DNA of 64,000 bases from Microstegium vimineum (GCA_022036555.1 CM039131.1:39270075-39334074); one strand, 5' to 3'. Positions 23,056-34,857 are shown, numbered from the stretch's first letter. Numbers and translations: made by a program. The notes: a model not told the origin generated them from the sequence alone.

Positions 23056-24096
23056 TTACACCTAGGCAGCTGATGGCCATGTAGTAGCTACAACCGGTTA
23101 CGACTATTACATGGTCGCTGGCTTCCTGTGTGTTAGAAACGAAACACATGTACGGGAACTGAAATATATATAGCGAATAAAGCACGAAGCAATCGGGAGG
23201 GATGAGTTAGGATCGTATTTGGGCTGGACACAGATTGGGTTTAGATATCCATGTGGGGCTTAGGTGGAAAATAATGAACAACTTTGAGATCTATGTAATT
23301 TTTTTTAAAAAAAAGAGCACGAAGCAATCCTCCCATATTGTCTACACTATATGTTTTTTTGAGATAGGGTATAACTGCTGGAGAAGGTTTAGAGTAGATT
23401 TTCTTTGTTAAAATGCATCATATGTGAGGATTTAGAGGATTTTTCTCGTGAAGGATATAGATGAACTATGCGCATGACTCTAGCACTACTTCGATAATAT
23501 TTTTTAACAAATAAATGGTGTTTTCTTTTTTTCAATAAAATAACATAATCATTTAGCATAAACTAAATTCCAGTAAAACTAGCATCACCCTCACGTGGTC
23601 GCAAGTCCTTTGGCTAGTTGATTCTTGATCGCCGGTCCAAAGGATTCGTTTCTATACTTGTCGAGAGAATCCAACTACTAAATATATTTGTCTTACGAAG
23701 TAATTGATAGAGCTTGTACACGGCAGAGATAACTTCTATTGGTTGTGAAATTCTTACACTTCGAATGGACCGTAAAAAATCTGTGAAACAATGAACACAC
23801 ACTTTCGTCTACCTTCTCTATCCAAGGTCATCGGTCATCGGTCATCGCTCGTCAGACATTGGGCCTTTTGTCGCTGGTCCTGTCCGGACATTAATTCCAG
23901 CAGATTGTCTTGCACGCTGATTTTTCATTATACTCCAACGCTTTCAGGCAGGATAGTGATGTACAACAGTACAATTATTTGCTTGTTTGAAATCGGGAAT
24001 TCAAATTTGTTCAGTACAACCAGCTTTCTCGCTGCCCCTTTTAATAATTTATTAATTAACCTAGAAACCACTCTCCTTTAGTCCTTTTGTTTTTTT
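23056..24096. other. Intergenic DNA with nothing coding recognised
   Basis: This is mostly AT-rich. A small GGTCATC tandem run lies at 23,827-23,848. No supported gene or element end was found. Confidence 0.4.
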
Positions 24097-27000
24097 TGAA
24101 AGATCCGGTTTCTCGGCTTTGTATTAATAAGTAGGAAAAGAGTTGCGATCTTGCATGCGCGAGTGGCGCTATCTCATACGGCAGATTGCTGCATGAGAGA
24201 CACAAGGACTAAAGTAAGCTAATTACTCACAGGAAAGTTCTCAATCTGTAAATTGTTAAAGCCCCTCCCCCTAGCCGACGTCCAATCCGAAAACTCATCC
24301 TTTATCCTTGTGAAGACGGCTTGCTCCTGACAACGATCACCGTTGAAAATGATTGCATTTCGCTGCTTCCAGATATGTCATAGAGTTAGTATTGTTATTG
24401 AGTGTTCCGCTTTGGTCGCTTGTTTGATGGTCGCGTCGAACCAACCCTCCATCCCGCTAAACTCGGTCCAAGACCCTAGGATGAGACCGGGAGTGTTGCT
24501 CCAGCCTGCAACCAGTTGCCATACCTTACGCGTGAAGGGGCACTCTATGAATATGTGAATAGTTGTCTCGACATTTCTTTCGCATAGAGCACAAAAGTAA
24601 TTGTTCTTCCAGCCTCTTAGCTGAAGTTTTGCTGCGGTCCACAACCTATCCTGTAGGAGCAACCACATGAAGAATTTGCAGCGCGGAGTAGCCCAGGCCT
24701 TTCAAATTAGATTAGAAAACTTTGATATGATTTGTCCACTGAATTGGATGTTGTAAGCCGATTTTGCAGAGTATTCACCCGAGCTTTCAAGTGTCCACAC
24801 AATTTGATCTTCTTCACTAGTCTGTTCTTCTGTCATATGTAGTTGTGGCTGTACCGAATGAACTTGGTGCCACAATTGGAAGAATTCCCTCAGAAGTTCT
24901 GTGTTGAGGTTGTGTGCGACATCGCTGATCCATTTCCCATTGATCACAACGTCCCTTACTGACCTGTTCTTCCTTCTGTTGTGCTGGTAAAGGAGTGGGT
25001 ACTGGGATGCAGGAGACCGTCCATCCATCCAACTAGAGAGCCAGAAGGACGTCTTCCTGCCATCATGTATAGTCACCCTCGTGGCTGCCATGAAGAGGGC
25101 GATGTCTGTGTTGTCCACCGGGGTGCTAGTGCCTACCCATGGTCGCTGCGGGTTCATCCATTGGAGCCATAACCAGCGAAGGCGCAGAGCTCTGCTGAAC
25201 TTCTCCAAGTCCACTATCCCAATTCCACCATACTGCATTGGTCTTGTTACTAGAGACCACCCAACTTTACATTTCCCTCCTGAGATCTCAGCGTCTCCAC
25301 ACCAGAGAAAGCGCCTGCAAGCCTTGTCCAGATCTTTGAGAAGCTGTTTCGGCACTTGAATTGATGTTAATAGATACACTGGGATCGCACTTAGAACTGA
25401 TCGGACTAGTTCCCTTCGACCAGCGGGGTTTAGAAATCGACCTTGCCACCCAGCAAGCCGGTTTCTTGTCTTGTCCAGTATACCTTGTAGGTGCACCACC
25501 TTGAGGCGTCCAAGGGTCAGCGGCAAGCCAAGATACATGATTGGGAAGCTTACCCTCTGACCGGTAAAGTTGATAAGAATTTGGTCTAGATTTAACCCAC
25601 TGCAATGGATGGGTGCCACCGAGCATTTCTCCAAATTCAGTTTGAGACCTGTTGCTGCTCCAAACGTCGTCAGGATACTGAAGAGTGAGGTTACCTCTTG
25701 TTGTACCGGGTTTAGAAAAATGACAGCGTCATCCGCGTATAGAGATAGCCTCAGTTTTGCAATTCTTCCTCGTAGTGGTGTCAGGATACCCTCCTGTGTT
25801 GCAATCTCTAGCACTCTCTGTAATGTGTCAATTGCCAGGATGAATAAAAATGGAGAGAGGGGGTCTCCTTGCCTGAGACCTCTGGCATGTTGGATTTTCC
25901 TTCCAGCTGTGCCATTTAGCAAAATTGTAGAGTGAGAGGTCCTTAGTAAAATTGTAATACATTCTCTCCATTTACTGCTAAAACCACGATGTTCTAGCAT
26001 TTCTAAGATGTATTCCCAGGACACAGAGTCAAAGGATTTGGAAATATCTAGCTTAAACAGAAGTGCTGGATGCTTGTTTCGGTGGTAAGCCCGTGCAAGG
26101 TTCCTAACATACATAAAATTGTCATGTATGCAACGGCCTTTGATGAAAGGACTCTGTGATGGTGATATTAGCTTGTTGATGTTTCTTCCCAGCCTGCCTG
26201 CAAGTGTTTTTGTTATTAGTTTTGCAAAGAAATGCACGAGATTGACTGGCCTGAAATCCTTTGCATGCTCAGCCACTTTCATCTTTGGGATCAGGACAAT
26301 GTTGGCACCATTAAGGTGTGCCATCCGGCCAGCCCTGAGTTGGTGGAAGCAGTTCATCGCTTCCATGATGTCCTCTTTTATGATCTGCCAGCAACGTTTA
26401 TAAAATAGCCCCCGTGAAGCCGTCCGGGCCTGGTGCCTTCTCTGATGGGAGGAGTTTGACAGTGTGCTCAATTTCTTCCTCTGAGAAAGGCATGTCCATA
26501 TCATCCTCGACCCTGCACAGATTTAGTCGTTGCCCATCAAAAACCTGAGTTCGTTCCAAACTGGTGTCCAGCAGGTCTGAGTAGAACTGGTGAAGCAGCT
26601 CCTCCTTTTCGTCATGCCCCCATGCTATGCCTTCTCCTGTAGTCTTCAGATAAGCTATAAGATTTCTCTTGCGCCTACCATTAGCCCGTTGATGGAAAAA
26701 CTTTGTGCAGGCATCGCCCTCTTTAATTTGGGTGATTCTTGAACACTGACGACGACGTGATCATTCAATAGCCGCCCAGCCCAAGACTTGATGTTTTAAG
26801 TCTCGCAATATTTGGATTTCTGGCTCCGATAACACTCTAGTTTCCTGGGCGGTTTCTAGACGTTGTATAACCTCATTAGCTGTATGTAGTTGCGTTCGGG
26901 CATTGCTGAAAAGGCTCCTACTCCAATTTTTTAGGTGTGTTGCTGTGTTCAGTAGCCTATTATGTAGTCTCATCATTGTGTTGGTCCCCTGAACCGGTTT

Positions 27001-28195
27001 AGCCCAGGTTTCTGCAACACCCTCTCTGAACCCAGGAATTCTTGTCCAAAATTGCTCAAATCTAAAGGTAGCCATTCTTGGTCGACATTGCTGGCTGCAG
27101 AGGAAGAGGGGGCAATGGTCTGACAACGAGCTATACAGAGCCTGGAGGTTTATTGCTGGGAAAATTGATGCCCACTCTTGATTACAAAATACCCTGTCTA
27201 GATGTACGAGGGTCAGAGTTGCTCTTCCGTTGCTCCAGGTGTAACTCCTGTTCTGTAGACGTAGTTCAAGAAGCTCACTAACATCCAATGCTCGCCTGAA
27301 TCGATTCATGAGGTTGCGATTGATATTTCCGTTATTTTTGTCCCTTGCTTCATAGATTAGATTGAAATCCCCCAAGCATATCCACGGAACTGACAGTGAA
27401 GGCTGGTAGCTTGTCAATTATGAGAGGAAGTCTATTTTTTCTCTATCAGTAGTCGGTCCATATATAATTGTGATAAAAAAGGAGCTGTTCGTAAGCTTCA
27501 AAGTAATATTCATGGTCAGGGTGTATTGCTTCTTGACTTGTTGTGCAGCAGAAATGAGATCTTGGTTCCAAGCAATCAAGATCCCACCCCTGGTGTTGTC
27601 CGCTGGTAAATATTCGAACATCCAGTGACTGGGTGGCCCAAAAATTCTGTGCCTAGGCGACCGTCAATCTGGTCCAACTTTGTCTCCTGTAGGCATATAA
27701 TGTGTGGTCGTGCCTGTTGTATTAGTAGTTTGACAACCTCTCGTCGTGCCACACAATTAAGGCCTCTGACATTCCAATTGAGAAACTTGAGGTCGTTGTT
27801 ATTCATTGGTACCCAGTTTAGCTATTAGTTCCCCCCACAGCTCCCCACAGCAAGCAGGTCGTATCACTGGTTCCGACAGGCAAGTAGACACGAGGAGGCC
27901 AGCCAACCGAAAATTAATTGCTACAACAACGAAACTGAACAACACATCACCCCATCGCATCTGCCATGCCTTTAGACCCTTCGAAACACCTGCCACTCCA
28001 CAGTACATCTGAGCAGAAAATAAACCTAACTCTACCAGCTTGAGGCTGGCCGGTGCTGACACTGATAAGCAACTAACAAACATTGGTAACTAAGAGGGAC
28101 ACATCTTCTTCTCCTTCATGTTGTTGCTGATCAGACGACCTCCATCTCCCCGACGCCCACTTCTGCTGCCATCGCATCCAGCACCTTGGCGAGCT
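24097..28195 (-). mobile_element. L1-type LINE, 5'-truncated and mutated
   Basis: The minus strand holds an ORF2 in the order endonuclease, reverse transcriptase, zinc-binding domain. At the 3' end the minus strand reads CTTTCAAAAAAAA after a TTAATACAAAGCCGAGAAACC segment, typical of grass LINE tails. The 5' limit near 28,195 is set by a T-run next to the UGT 3' flank. Just inside it a short frame (LAKVLDAMAAEVG) may be the end of ORF1. The element lies between the second and third UGT genes. Exact borders and target duplication could not be fixed. Confidence 0.8.
24310..27806 (-). pseudogene. LINE ORF2: endonuclease, reverse transcriptase and zinc-binding domain, disrupted
   Basis: The endonuclease (27,806 down to about 27,080) begins LKFLNWNVRGLN and keeps CLQETKLD, WICLGDFN and the SDHCPL end motif of the EEP family. 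It is broken by stops near 27,418 and by a frame change near 27,580-27,620. The RT follows, with a frameshift near 26,415 inside the conserved PGPDGF region. The long open frame 24,702-26,504 then holds FKLDISKSFDSVSW, GLRQGDPLSPFLF and the catalytic YADD (SLYADDAVIF). The zinc-binding segment at 24,378-24,668 has FCALCERN and FIECPFTRKVW. The RT would copy LINE RNA at a nicked target, but the breaks make the product non-functional as it stands. Confidence 0.85.
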
Positions 28196-28276
28196 TTTTT
28201 TTTTTGAATGAAGAAAGAAAAACACAAACGGGAACGGGAACAAACTCTTGGCGTTTTTCAATCCTGCTTTCTTAGA

Positions 28277-29671
28277 TCACCTTGTGATGTGAGCGACGAA
28301 GCTTTCGAGATCCTTGCAGGATGACCCGCCATCCGCCGCGGACGCACGGACGGCCTCGCCGATCTCCGTTGCACGCTGCCGCACGCGTTGCCCGTCGTCA
28401 GAGACCATCATCCTCTCGATCACCGCCTGTATGGTTGCCGCCGGAATCACCTCGGCGTGCTTCTCGCACGGCCTCACCAGGAAGCCTGCCTTGAGGTACT
28501 TGCACACCAGCTCGGCGTCCCACGGCTGGTCGGAGTGCATGGGCCACGCCAGGATGGGCTTCCCGTGGCTCAGGCTCTCCATGGTCGAGTTCCAGCCGCA
28601 GTGGCTCATGAAGGCTGCCGTGGCGCCGTGCGCCAGGATCTCCAGCTGCGGCGCCCACCCGGTGATCACCAGCCCCTTCCCGTTGGTCTGGTCGGTGAAT
28701 TCGGCAAGCAGCCTGGTGTGCCGGCTGCTCTCGCCGTGGTCCGCCGCGAATATGTTGCCGCGGTCGGCGTCGCGCAGCACCCAGATGAAACGCTGGCCGC
28801 TGCCGCCCAGCGCCGCGGCAAGCTCCTGGATCTGCTCGCCGCGCAGCGAGGACATCGAGCCGAACGAGACGTAGACCACGGATGCCGCCGGCTGCTTGTC
28901 GAGCCAACCGAGGCACTCGTGCCGCGTCGCGCCGACAAGCTCGTGCGCGCCCGGGCCGCCGAGCATCGGGTTTAACGGGCCGATAGAGAAGACCTTCTTG
29001 CCGGCCAGCTGCTGGGTGACGAAGTCGATGAACTCACCATCGAGCGCGCGGGACGTGTTCATGATGACGCCGGCGCTGGAAGGGATCGTTTGCACGGACC
29101 TCGCGCGCTTGCCGATGAACTCGAGGAACTCCTCCGTCACGTAGTCGTGGACGGGGAGGTGGTCGAGGCCGTGCACGTCGCGCAGGAGCTGGGCCCCGCC
29201 GTCCAGGTGCCAGACGAGGGACGACGCGGCGGTGCAGTGGAACGCGAACCCCTCGCCGTTGGGCAGCCGCGCGGCCTCCTCGGCGGCGAAGGCGTTGATG
29301 CCGTCGTACACGACGACGACGCGACGGTGGGACGACGCGGAGAGCCCGCGGAGGAGCGCCGCGACCGCGGCGGGCGCGTCGGCGATGAACGCCTCGAACA
29401 GGGGCATGAGGTGGGAAGGGTAGGGCGAGCTCGCGGCGGGGTCGGGCGGCGGGGAGGCGTACTCGGAGATGGCGAGCTCGTGGAAGTGGATGCAGCGGAG
29501 GGCGTCGTCGCCCCAGCCGTGCACGCGCGCGCGGGCCTGGCGGACGTGCTCCGCGGGCGCCGCGTAGTGCACGGGCAGCCCGCGCGCGGCCAGCTTCAGC
29601 GACAGGTGCAGCAGCTGGTTCAGGTGGCCCTGCGCCGGAAACGGGACGACGACGACGACGATTGACTCCAT
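28277..29671 (-). CDS. cis-zeatin O-glucosyltransferase-like UDP-glycosyltransferase, 464 aa, inverted copy
   Basis: This complete intronless gene is on the opposite strand to the other three. The frame is open 104 codons further upstream, but I chose the ATG at 29671 because MESIVVVVVPFPAQGH aligns with its paralogues and a TATA box lies about 145 bp upstream. The longer version would start with an unrelated segment. His16 is the expected catalytic base. The PSPG box is intact at residues 339-382 (WAPQLEILAHG, HCGWNSTMES, HSDQ). The second half is close to the other copies (WPMHSDQPWDAELVCKYLKA); the acceptor half is more divergent, with SSHRRVVVVYDGINAF. Cytosolic sugar transfer to a cytokinin-like acceptor is expected from the family. 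Confidence 0.88.
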   Translation of the reverse strand: MESIVVVVVPFPAQGHLNQLLHLSLKLAARGLPVHYAAPAEHVRQARARVHGWGDDALRCIHFHELAISEYASPPPDPAASSPYPSHLMPLFEAFIADAPAAVAALLRGLSASSHRRVVVVYDGINAFAAEEAARLPNGEGFAFHCTAASSLVWHLDGGAQLLRDVHGLDHLPVHDYVTEEFLEFIGKRARSVQTIPSSAGVIMNTSRALDGEFIDFVTQQLAGKKVFSIGPLNPMLGGPGAHELVGATRHECLGWLDKQPAASVVYVSFGSMSSLRGEQIQELAAALGGSGQRFIWVLRDADRGNIFAADHGESSRHTRLLAEFTDQTNGKGLVITGWAPQLEILAHGATAAFMSHCGWNSTMESLSHGKPILAWPMHSDQPWDAELVCKYLKAGFLVRPCEKHAEVIPAATIQAVIERMMVSDDGQRVRQRATEIGEAVRASAADGGSSCKDLESFVAHITR

Positions 29672-29815
29672 AGTGTAGTAGGGAGGGAACGGCTTCTGCG
29701 TGCCAAGCACTGTGCACTCGACGACTCGACTGCCGGTGACCCCTGTGGCGTGTGGCTCCCAGTGCAGCTGGAGGAGATGGCTAACCTGAAAACAATGAAC
29801 GGCGTGGAGGCGTGC

Positions 29816-29821
29816 TATATA
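29816..29821 (-). promoter_or_regulatory. TATA box of the inverted UGT gene
   Basis: TATATA on the minus strand lies 145 bp upstream of the ATG at 29671 in otherwise GC-rich promoter DNA. It supports the shorter of the two possible starts. Confidence 0.5.
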
Positions 29822-30901
29822 CTCCGTGCTGTAGATCAGTCCTGCGGGTGCGTGGCTGCGTGCCATGCCGCCCTCCGGCTGCCGCCTGCGTGAGCGTGAA
29901 TTGTGCGGTGGTACGGCTTGTTTGTTTGCCTGATCTAAGCTAGTTTGGACGGAGGAGGAGATCCGTACAATCATTTTTTTCAAGACTTGAATTTGTTAGG
30001 CCAGGTCTGTACATATGTTATTTGTTTGCCTACACTGCATTGAAGGACCTACACGTCGGACATATCCACCAACTAGTTGCGCATGCATCGGAGCCCAAGC
30101 GAGCTGCCGAGCTGAAATGAAGTCCAGACAAACAAACAAACCATGGTGCACCTCCAAAACCTGTCCCAAGCTGGCGTCTAGAAACCAAACACGCCCACGT
30201 ATGATTAGTAAACAAAATGCTGACTTCTCCGTTTGATTTGGTCATCGTAGAAAGAGATATTTTAATTTCTAGTCTTTTTTAATTATTATTTTAAAAATAG
30301 AATCACTATTTTTTTTAAAAAAATAACCATTTGGTTCCGCCACCGTGTCTTGCTCGAAGAATAACGCATTGCGCCACTTGCATTGACGCAACAAGATGTG
30401 CCATATTGAATGATTAGCACATAACCTTGCCAAGCCGCTTTTATTGGTAACAATGCTCATTCGAAAAAAAAACTTAGAAAAATCATGTCTTTTTTATACG
30501 ATGATGTTGGATGAAGATATCTTTTATATAAGAATTATAAAGCTCGATAGGATCTACAACTTTTTATTTCTTGAGTTTTTTTTCCTTTAAGGTTGCTAAG
30601 ATGGTATAAAAGATAATATAAATTTTCAAAAGCATAATAATCGCATACGAGTGCTTATCGTCTTAAAAAATATATTTTTTTAGATGATGTCAAATGAAGA
30701 TACTTTTTATATTAAGTTATTACTGCCAATGAAATTTATAACTTTATAATTTGAGTTTATACATTTGAGGTCGCTGAGATGCTAAAAATATAATATAAAG
30801 TTTCACCAACATATTAAGTGTGTACCTGAAGCCCCCTCACAAATTGATGTCCAATGAAGATTGTTTTTCATATTCAGGGCCCTTTGACACGGCTCCACAA
30901 G
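29822..30901. other. Upstream flank of the inverted UGT and AT-rich intergenic DNA
   Basis: No gene is supported. From about 30,480 to 30,830 two related blocks occur (GATGATGTTGGATGAAGATA and GATGATGTCAAATGAAGATA contexts about 190 bp apart). They look like parts of an old DNA transposon, but no ends were found. Confidence 0.4.
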
Positions 30902-31062
30902 CACTGTAGCTGGGAACCAAAACTCTTTCTCCTCTCCCTCCCTCTCTCGGAGCATGTAGGAGCCGGTGAAGCCAAAAAAAATTAGCTTCACCGGCTCCTA
31001 AGTGAGTTGTGAGAGCGAGGGAGAGAGAGAGTTTTGGCTCTCAGCTACATTGTGCTACAGTG
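30902..31062. repeat. Long imperfect hairpin (foldback MITE-like), 161 bp
   Basis: The arms start CACTGTAG and end CTACAGTG. They pair along most of their length (CCAAAACTCTTTCTC with GAGAGAGTTTTGG) and finish in a perfect 16-bp inner stem, TAGGAGCCGGTGAAGC against GCTTCACCGGCTCCTA, around an A-rich loop near 30,976-30,986. There is no coding sequence. Confidence 0.75.
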
Positions 31063-31509
31063 TTTTGCTAGGTGAAACTTCTATTTCAACTTCCCTTTCA
31101 CATGGGACTTCTTCCTTCGGTGATTAGGACATGAGAATGGTTGGTTATCAAAGGTGAACAGGGCTCCTACAATCAGAGCTTGATTAAAGATTTGGAAGAT
31201 CAATAACAATGCTAAGCTAACCACTTTTGGTGAAGGCTCAGGATGCGCTCATGGGGACAAGATTAGAGAGAGTATGAGTCAAGGCTTGTGAGAGAAGAGG
31301 TTCACCGAGAGCGCACCTAGGTTCAAGGCTAAGTTAAAAGCTAGATAAACAAACTCAACCCACGAGGGATGAGACATCCCCAAACATTCTTCTTAAGATT
31401 AAAAGAAGGGTTTTGCTACGGCACTCTCAAATAACTGTGAGCCGTTTATTTATTTTGATCGGATGGTCATGGTTACCTAAGAGGTAATAGATGAAATGTA
31501 TATTTAATT
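31063..31509. other. Intergenic DNA with nothing recognised
   Basis: This is AT-rich, non-coding, and has no paired repeat ends. Confidence 0.35.
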
Positions 31510-31672
31510 CACTACCACAATCTAAAAGTTCTCCTAGTGTTTTGGTAGTCAAAATTTAGTACAAATTTTCCCTAGTAAATGTCTCATATTGAGAATTCCC
31601 ATGTGTTATGAATAGTGGTAGTGTTTTACTACTATTTAAAAATATTAGGAGAAGTCCACCATTCTAGTAGTG
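31510..31672. mobile_element. Miniature CACTA element, 163 bp, with ATT target duplication
   Basis: The left end CACTACCACAATCTAAAAG and the inverted right end CACTACTAGAATGGTGG share the CACTA terminus. AGTTCTCCTA and its complement TAGGAGAA lie just inside. ATT occurs directly on both sides (31,507-31,509 and 31,673-31,675), giving the 3-bp duplication made by CACTA transposases. It has no coding capacity. Confidence 0.8.
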
Positions 31673-32548
31673 ATTATTTTTTATTTTATAAAATAGGATA
31701 AATGAGGAAAGTTTGCAATATAGAAAATCTTTTTTCTAGATTTGATGGATGCATGTGTGATATCTAGCTGATATGGTTAGTCTTTTTTATTTTTACAATT
31801 TGTACTTCATATATTGTCGTTTCATATATTGTCGTTACTATACAATTCTGTATATATGTGACTTTATATACTTAATTTTGCATGTGATAGGATTTTCAGT
31901 ATACGTGATTAGCCTGTGTACGTGCTTACACATATTAGCGTGTGTACGTCCATGCATGTTAGTATGTTACCGTGGCATATTTTTTGGGTTAGCGTGGCAT
32001 GTTAGCGTGTGTAAGTCCATGCACGTTGGCATGTGTGTCCATGCAAGTTTTTTTTTGGGGGGGTTAGCGTGGCATGTTAGTGTGTGTGTCGCAGGTGTAC
32101 GCGTGTGTATGTGGCTAACATGCGGAACTATGGACGTGTACTAAGCTTCTGTATCTCCCATGATTGGGGGAATTCAAAAAATTTCACCTCCTGTCCTTGC
32201 CATGGAGCGGGCCGGGGAATAACGCGAATGACGGGAGAGCGAGGAAATCGTGGGAGAGAGAGAGGATACGGAGGGTAAGTATCCCGGACAGCTCTCCCGT
32301 AATTAGGAAAGTATTTTTGTTTTCCTATTTTTTTAATGTATTAAATAATTCATAAAAATATAAACAAATCAACGGCTTAGATTGACTTAGGATATTACCT
32401 CCTAAGAGGTAAAGGGTGTATCTGAGCATTGCCCTTTAAAAAAAACCTGAACTCTATCGCCTCATATATAGCAACACCTTGAAAACCCCTAAACCACTAT
32501 CGCACCCAAACACAACGGCTTCATTGCCATGTAAGAACCTGAGTCGAA
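31673..32548. other. Intergenic DNA with an irregular GT-rich repeat
   Basis: At about 31,930-32,090 imperfect units of TTAGCGTGGCATGTTAGCGTGTGT and TCCATGCA are repeated three to four times. A segment at 32,355-32,440 (TACCTCCTAAGAGGTAAAGG ... GAGCATTGCCC) resembles the end of a grass Mutator-like element, without an identified partner. No gene is supported. Confidence 0.45.
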
Positions 32549-34189
32549 CACTACTAAAAAAATCATAACCGTGACATGTCCTAAATCCTCTCTTAGGCAG
32601 GCACAAACATTAACCGCAAGTATTAATCGAGACAATCGCTTTTTATTAACCGAGGCGGTTATAAGAAACCGCCCTAGTAAATCCATTAACTGATGCAAAC
32701 ATTTATAACATAACCGTCACGGTTAATGTCTATTACATTAACGTTCTCGGTTAATGTAATAATGTCTATTACATTGACCGAGACGGTCATACTAATGCAA
32801 TCGCCTCAATAATGGATAAACGGAGGCGGTCATTATAACGCAACCGCCTCGGTTAACATGCGATTAACCGAGGTAGTTGTCTTATAATGCCTGCCTCTGT
32901 TAAGCCTAGAATAAATTAAATGTTAAACTTTAAAATTTCCAAACGTTCTTGGACAACTTCGTAGTTGATAACTTTTTCATTCAAAATCATTTTATAAAAG
33001 AAAATGACGTTTGGATTTGTCATATTTGAAATTTGAATTTTTCAAATGACCTCAAATGAAAAAATAGTCTGAACGAAAGTTGTAGATCTCAAAAAGTTAA
33101 ACAACTTTATAGTTGACAATTTTTTATTTAAAAGCATTTAGGTAAGGATAATTACGTGCAGTTGGATTTTATCTCGGGTATGCCGCATATAAAGTTTCCT
33201 ATACAATTCGATAAAACCATTTAGTCATTCGGTAAAAAAATATTAAATTTACACGATGTCTATTCGGGGCTAGCTCCTACAATGTGTACGCTGGTTTCTC
33301 TTTTTACACGAAAGCGTGTGATTTTCACATAAAAAATAGCAGTGTATAAACCCTTTTTTTTTTTAAAAAAAAAGACCGAAGGATTACCGACGTGGATTCA
33401 TCGAGCGGACGAGACTCCATCGCAGTATCGCACCGTGCACGTCGCAGTGTGCCAGTGTCGGATTCATGGACGTACGTATACCGTCGTGGCCTAGTGTGGC
33501 AAATGCCCCATCGGCCATCGCACTCTCCTCCTCACGCTGTGTGGTTGAGGGCGGCCTAGTATCACCGCCTGAGGTTGTGGGCCTAGAAAGTGGTCAGAAT
33601 TCAGAAAGCCTATCTCGCGAGAACAAAGCAGCTGCAGGCCCACCTCTTCCAGGTATTTTTTTCTATTTTCTTGTATACAATTATACATGTATTATACATG
33701 CTGGGACTACAGGGTATGCCGGTACATACCTAGCATAGCATGTAGATCCGCCACTGTTTACGTGTAAAGTTGATATATTTGAAATTTAAATTTTACAAAC
33801 AATCTCGAATAAAAAAATGACATAAATAAAAGTTGTAGTTCTCGATAAGTTAAAAAACTTTGTAACTGATAACTTTTTGATTTGAGTTCGTTAAGATTCT
33901 CAAACAATCAATTCAAATTCGGTTAAGTGTAATATGAGGGGAAACATATTTGTTATTGACATGAGTGACAAAGGGTGTAGTGGTAGACGGAGTTATAGGT
34001 GAAGGTGAGGTCAAGATTCAAACCCTCATAGCAGTGATTTTTTTTCAAAAAAAACTATGACTTCGCAGGGGGCTTTCTGGGATTAAGAAAAATTGCTATA
34101 TTCAGGAATTTTCTCCAACGATTAATCGAGTCGTTGTATTTGCCTGCATCGGTTAATTATTTTGGTGAAGTTTTATTTTTGTAGTAGTG
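32549..34189. mobile_element. Non-autonomous CACTA element, 1,641 bp, with GAA target duplication
   Basis: It starts CACTACTAAAAAAAT and ends ATTTTTGTAGTAGTG. GAA is duplicated outside both ends (32,546-32,548 and 34,190-34,192). The first 350 bp carry many copies in both orientations of a subterminal word like AACCGAGGCGGTT, and a few (ATCGGTTAAT, TTAATCGAG) lie near the right end; such repeats are the usual CACTA transposase-binding sites. No transposase is encoded; open frames inside have no known domain. It lies between the third and fourth UGT genes. Confidence 0.88.
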
Positions 34190-34192
34190 GAA

Positions 34193-34430
34193 CTCAGTAC
34201 TTAAGGAGTGATACTAGAGCCATGTAATCAATCTGGCTAGCGGCTCGATCGTATATAGATATAGATATGAGTAATAGCTTGTACAGATGTATAGTTAGGT
34301 TAGGATAGAAATTTCAGCATATATACAGTAAGATATTAGTCCCTATTTAGATCATAGGAATATTTACATGTTGCTGTTTTTAATGAAATTAAATTGATCT
34401 GTGCAAATTGCATGTGATTATAGTGAAATT
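34193..34430. other. Distal promoter region of the fourth UGT
   Basis: A short AT-rich interval between the CACTA right end and the promoter duplication. Nothing is recognised in it. Confidence 0.35.
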
Positions 34431-34735
34431 TCTGAGTTTTAGACGGGCTGCTCTAGGAGAAACTGCCAAAGTAACCAGACTTGTCTCCATACAAAGAAAA
34501 GACGTATGCGTGATATATACATCTTAACAATCTTCCAATTCACTGAGACTGGTAAAAGATTTCCCATGTGGACGTAGGGATTTTGACCTGCTACTGCAAA
34601 TTCCTGAGTTTCAGTTGGGCCGCTCCAGGAGAAAGTATCCAAACTTCCTAGACTAACCAAGAAAAGACGTATGCGTGATATACACGTTGATAATCTTCGA
34701 ATTCATTCACCTAGACTACCGGTAAAAGATCTTCC
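34430..34735 (+). repeat. Tandem duplication of about 170 bp in the promoter of the fourth UGT
   Basis: Two copies share CTGAGTTTxAG, GGGCxGCTCxAGGAGAAA, then the identical AGAAAAGACGTATGCGTGATATA, split here as AGAAAAGACGTATG and CGTGATATA, then TCTTCxAATTCA and GGTAAAAGAT, in the same order. They begin at about 34,434 and 34,608. The second copy ends about 190 bp before the chosen start codon, so any control element inside is doubled. Confidence 0.75.
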
Positions 34736-34851
34736 TAATCGCACGCACAGGCTGACCGTCGTCGATGGCGGCGGTCAAGTTTCGTGCTGCGCACGTGCAT
34801 GCATGTCGCATCTGTGAACTTGAAGAGCAAGTATGTATGTTCTCGTCCACA

Positions 34852-34857
34852 TATATA
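34852..34857 (+). promoter_or_regulatory. TATA box of the fourth UGT gene
   Basis: TATATA lies 73 bp before the ATG at 34925 and downstream of an earlier in-frame ATG at 34784. A transcript from this box would exclude that earlier start. Confidence 0.6.

Noticed and set aside
29672..29983. 104-codon N-terminal extension of the inverted UGT
   Set aside because: Open in frame but with no family similarity, and the TATA box lies inside it.
31773..32144. A 123-codon frame with Cys and aromatic residues
   Set aside because: It translates a GT-rich irregular repeat; the apparent periodicity comes from the DNA repeat.
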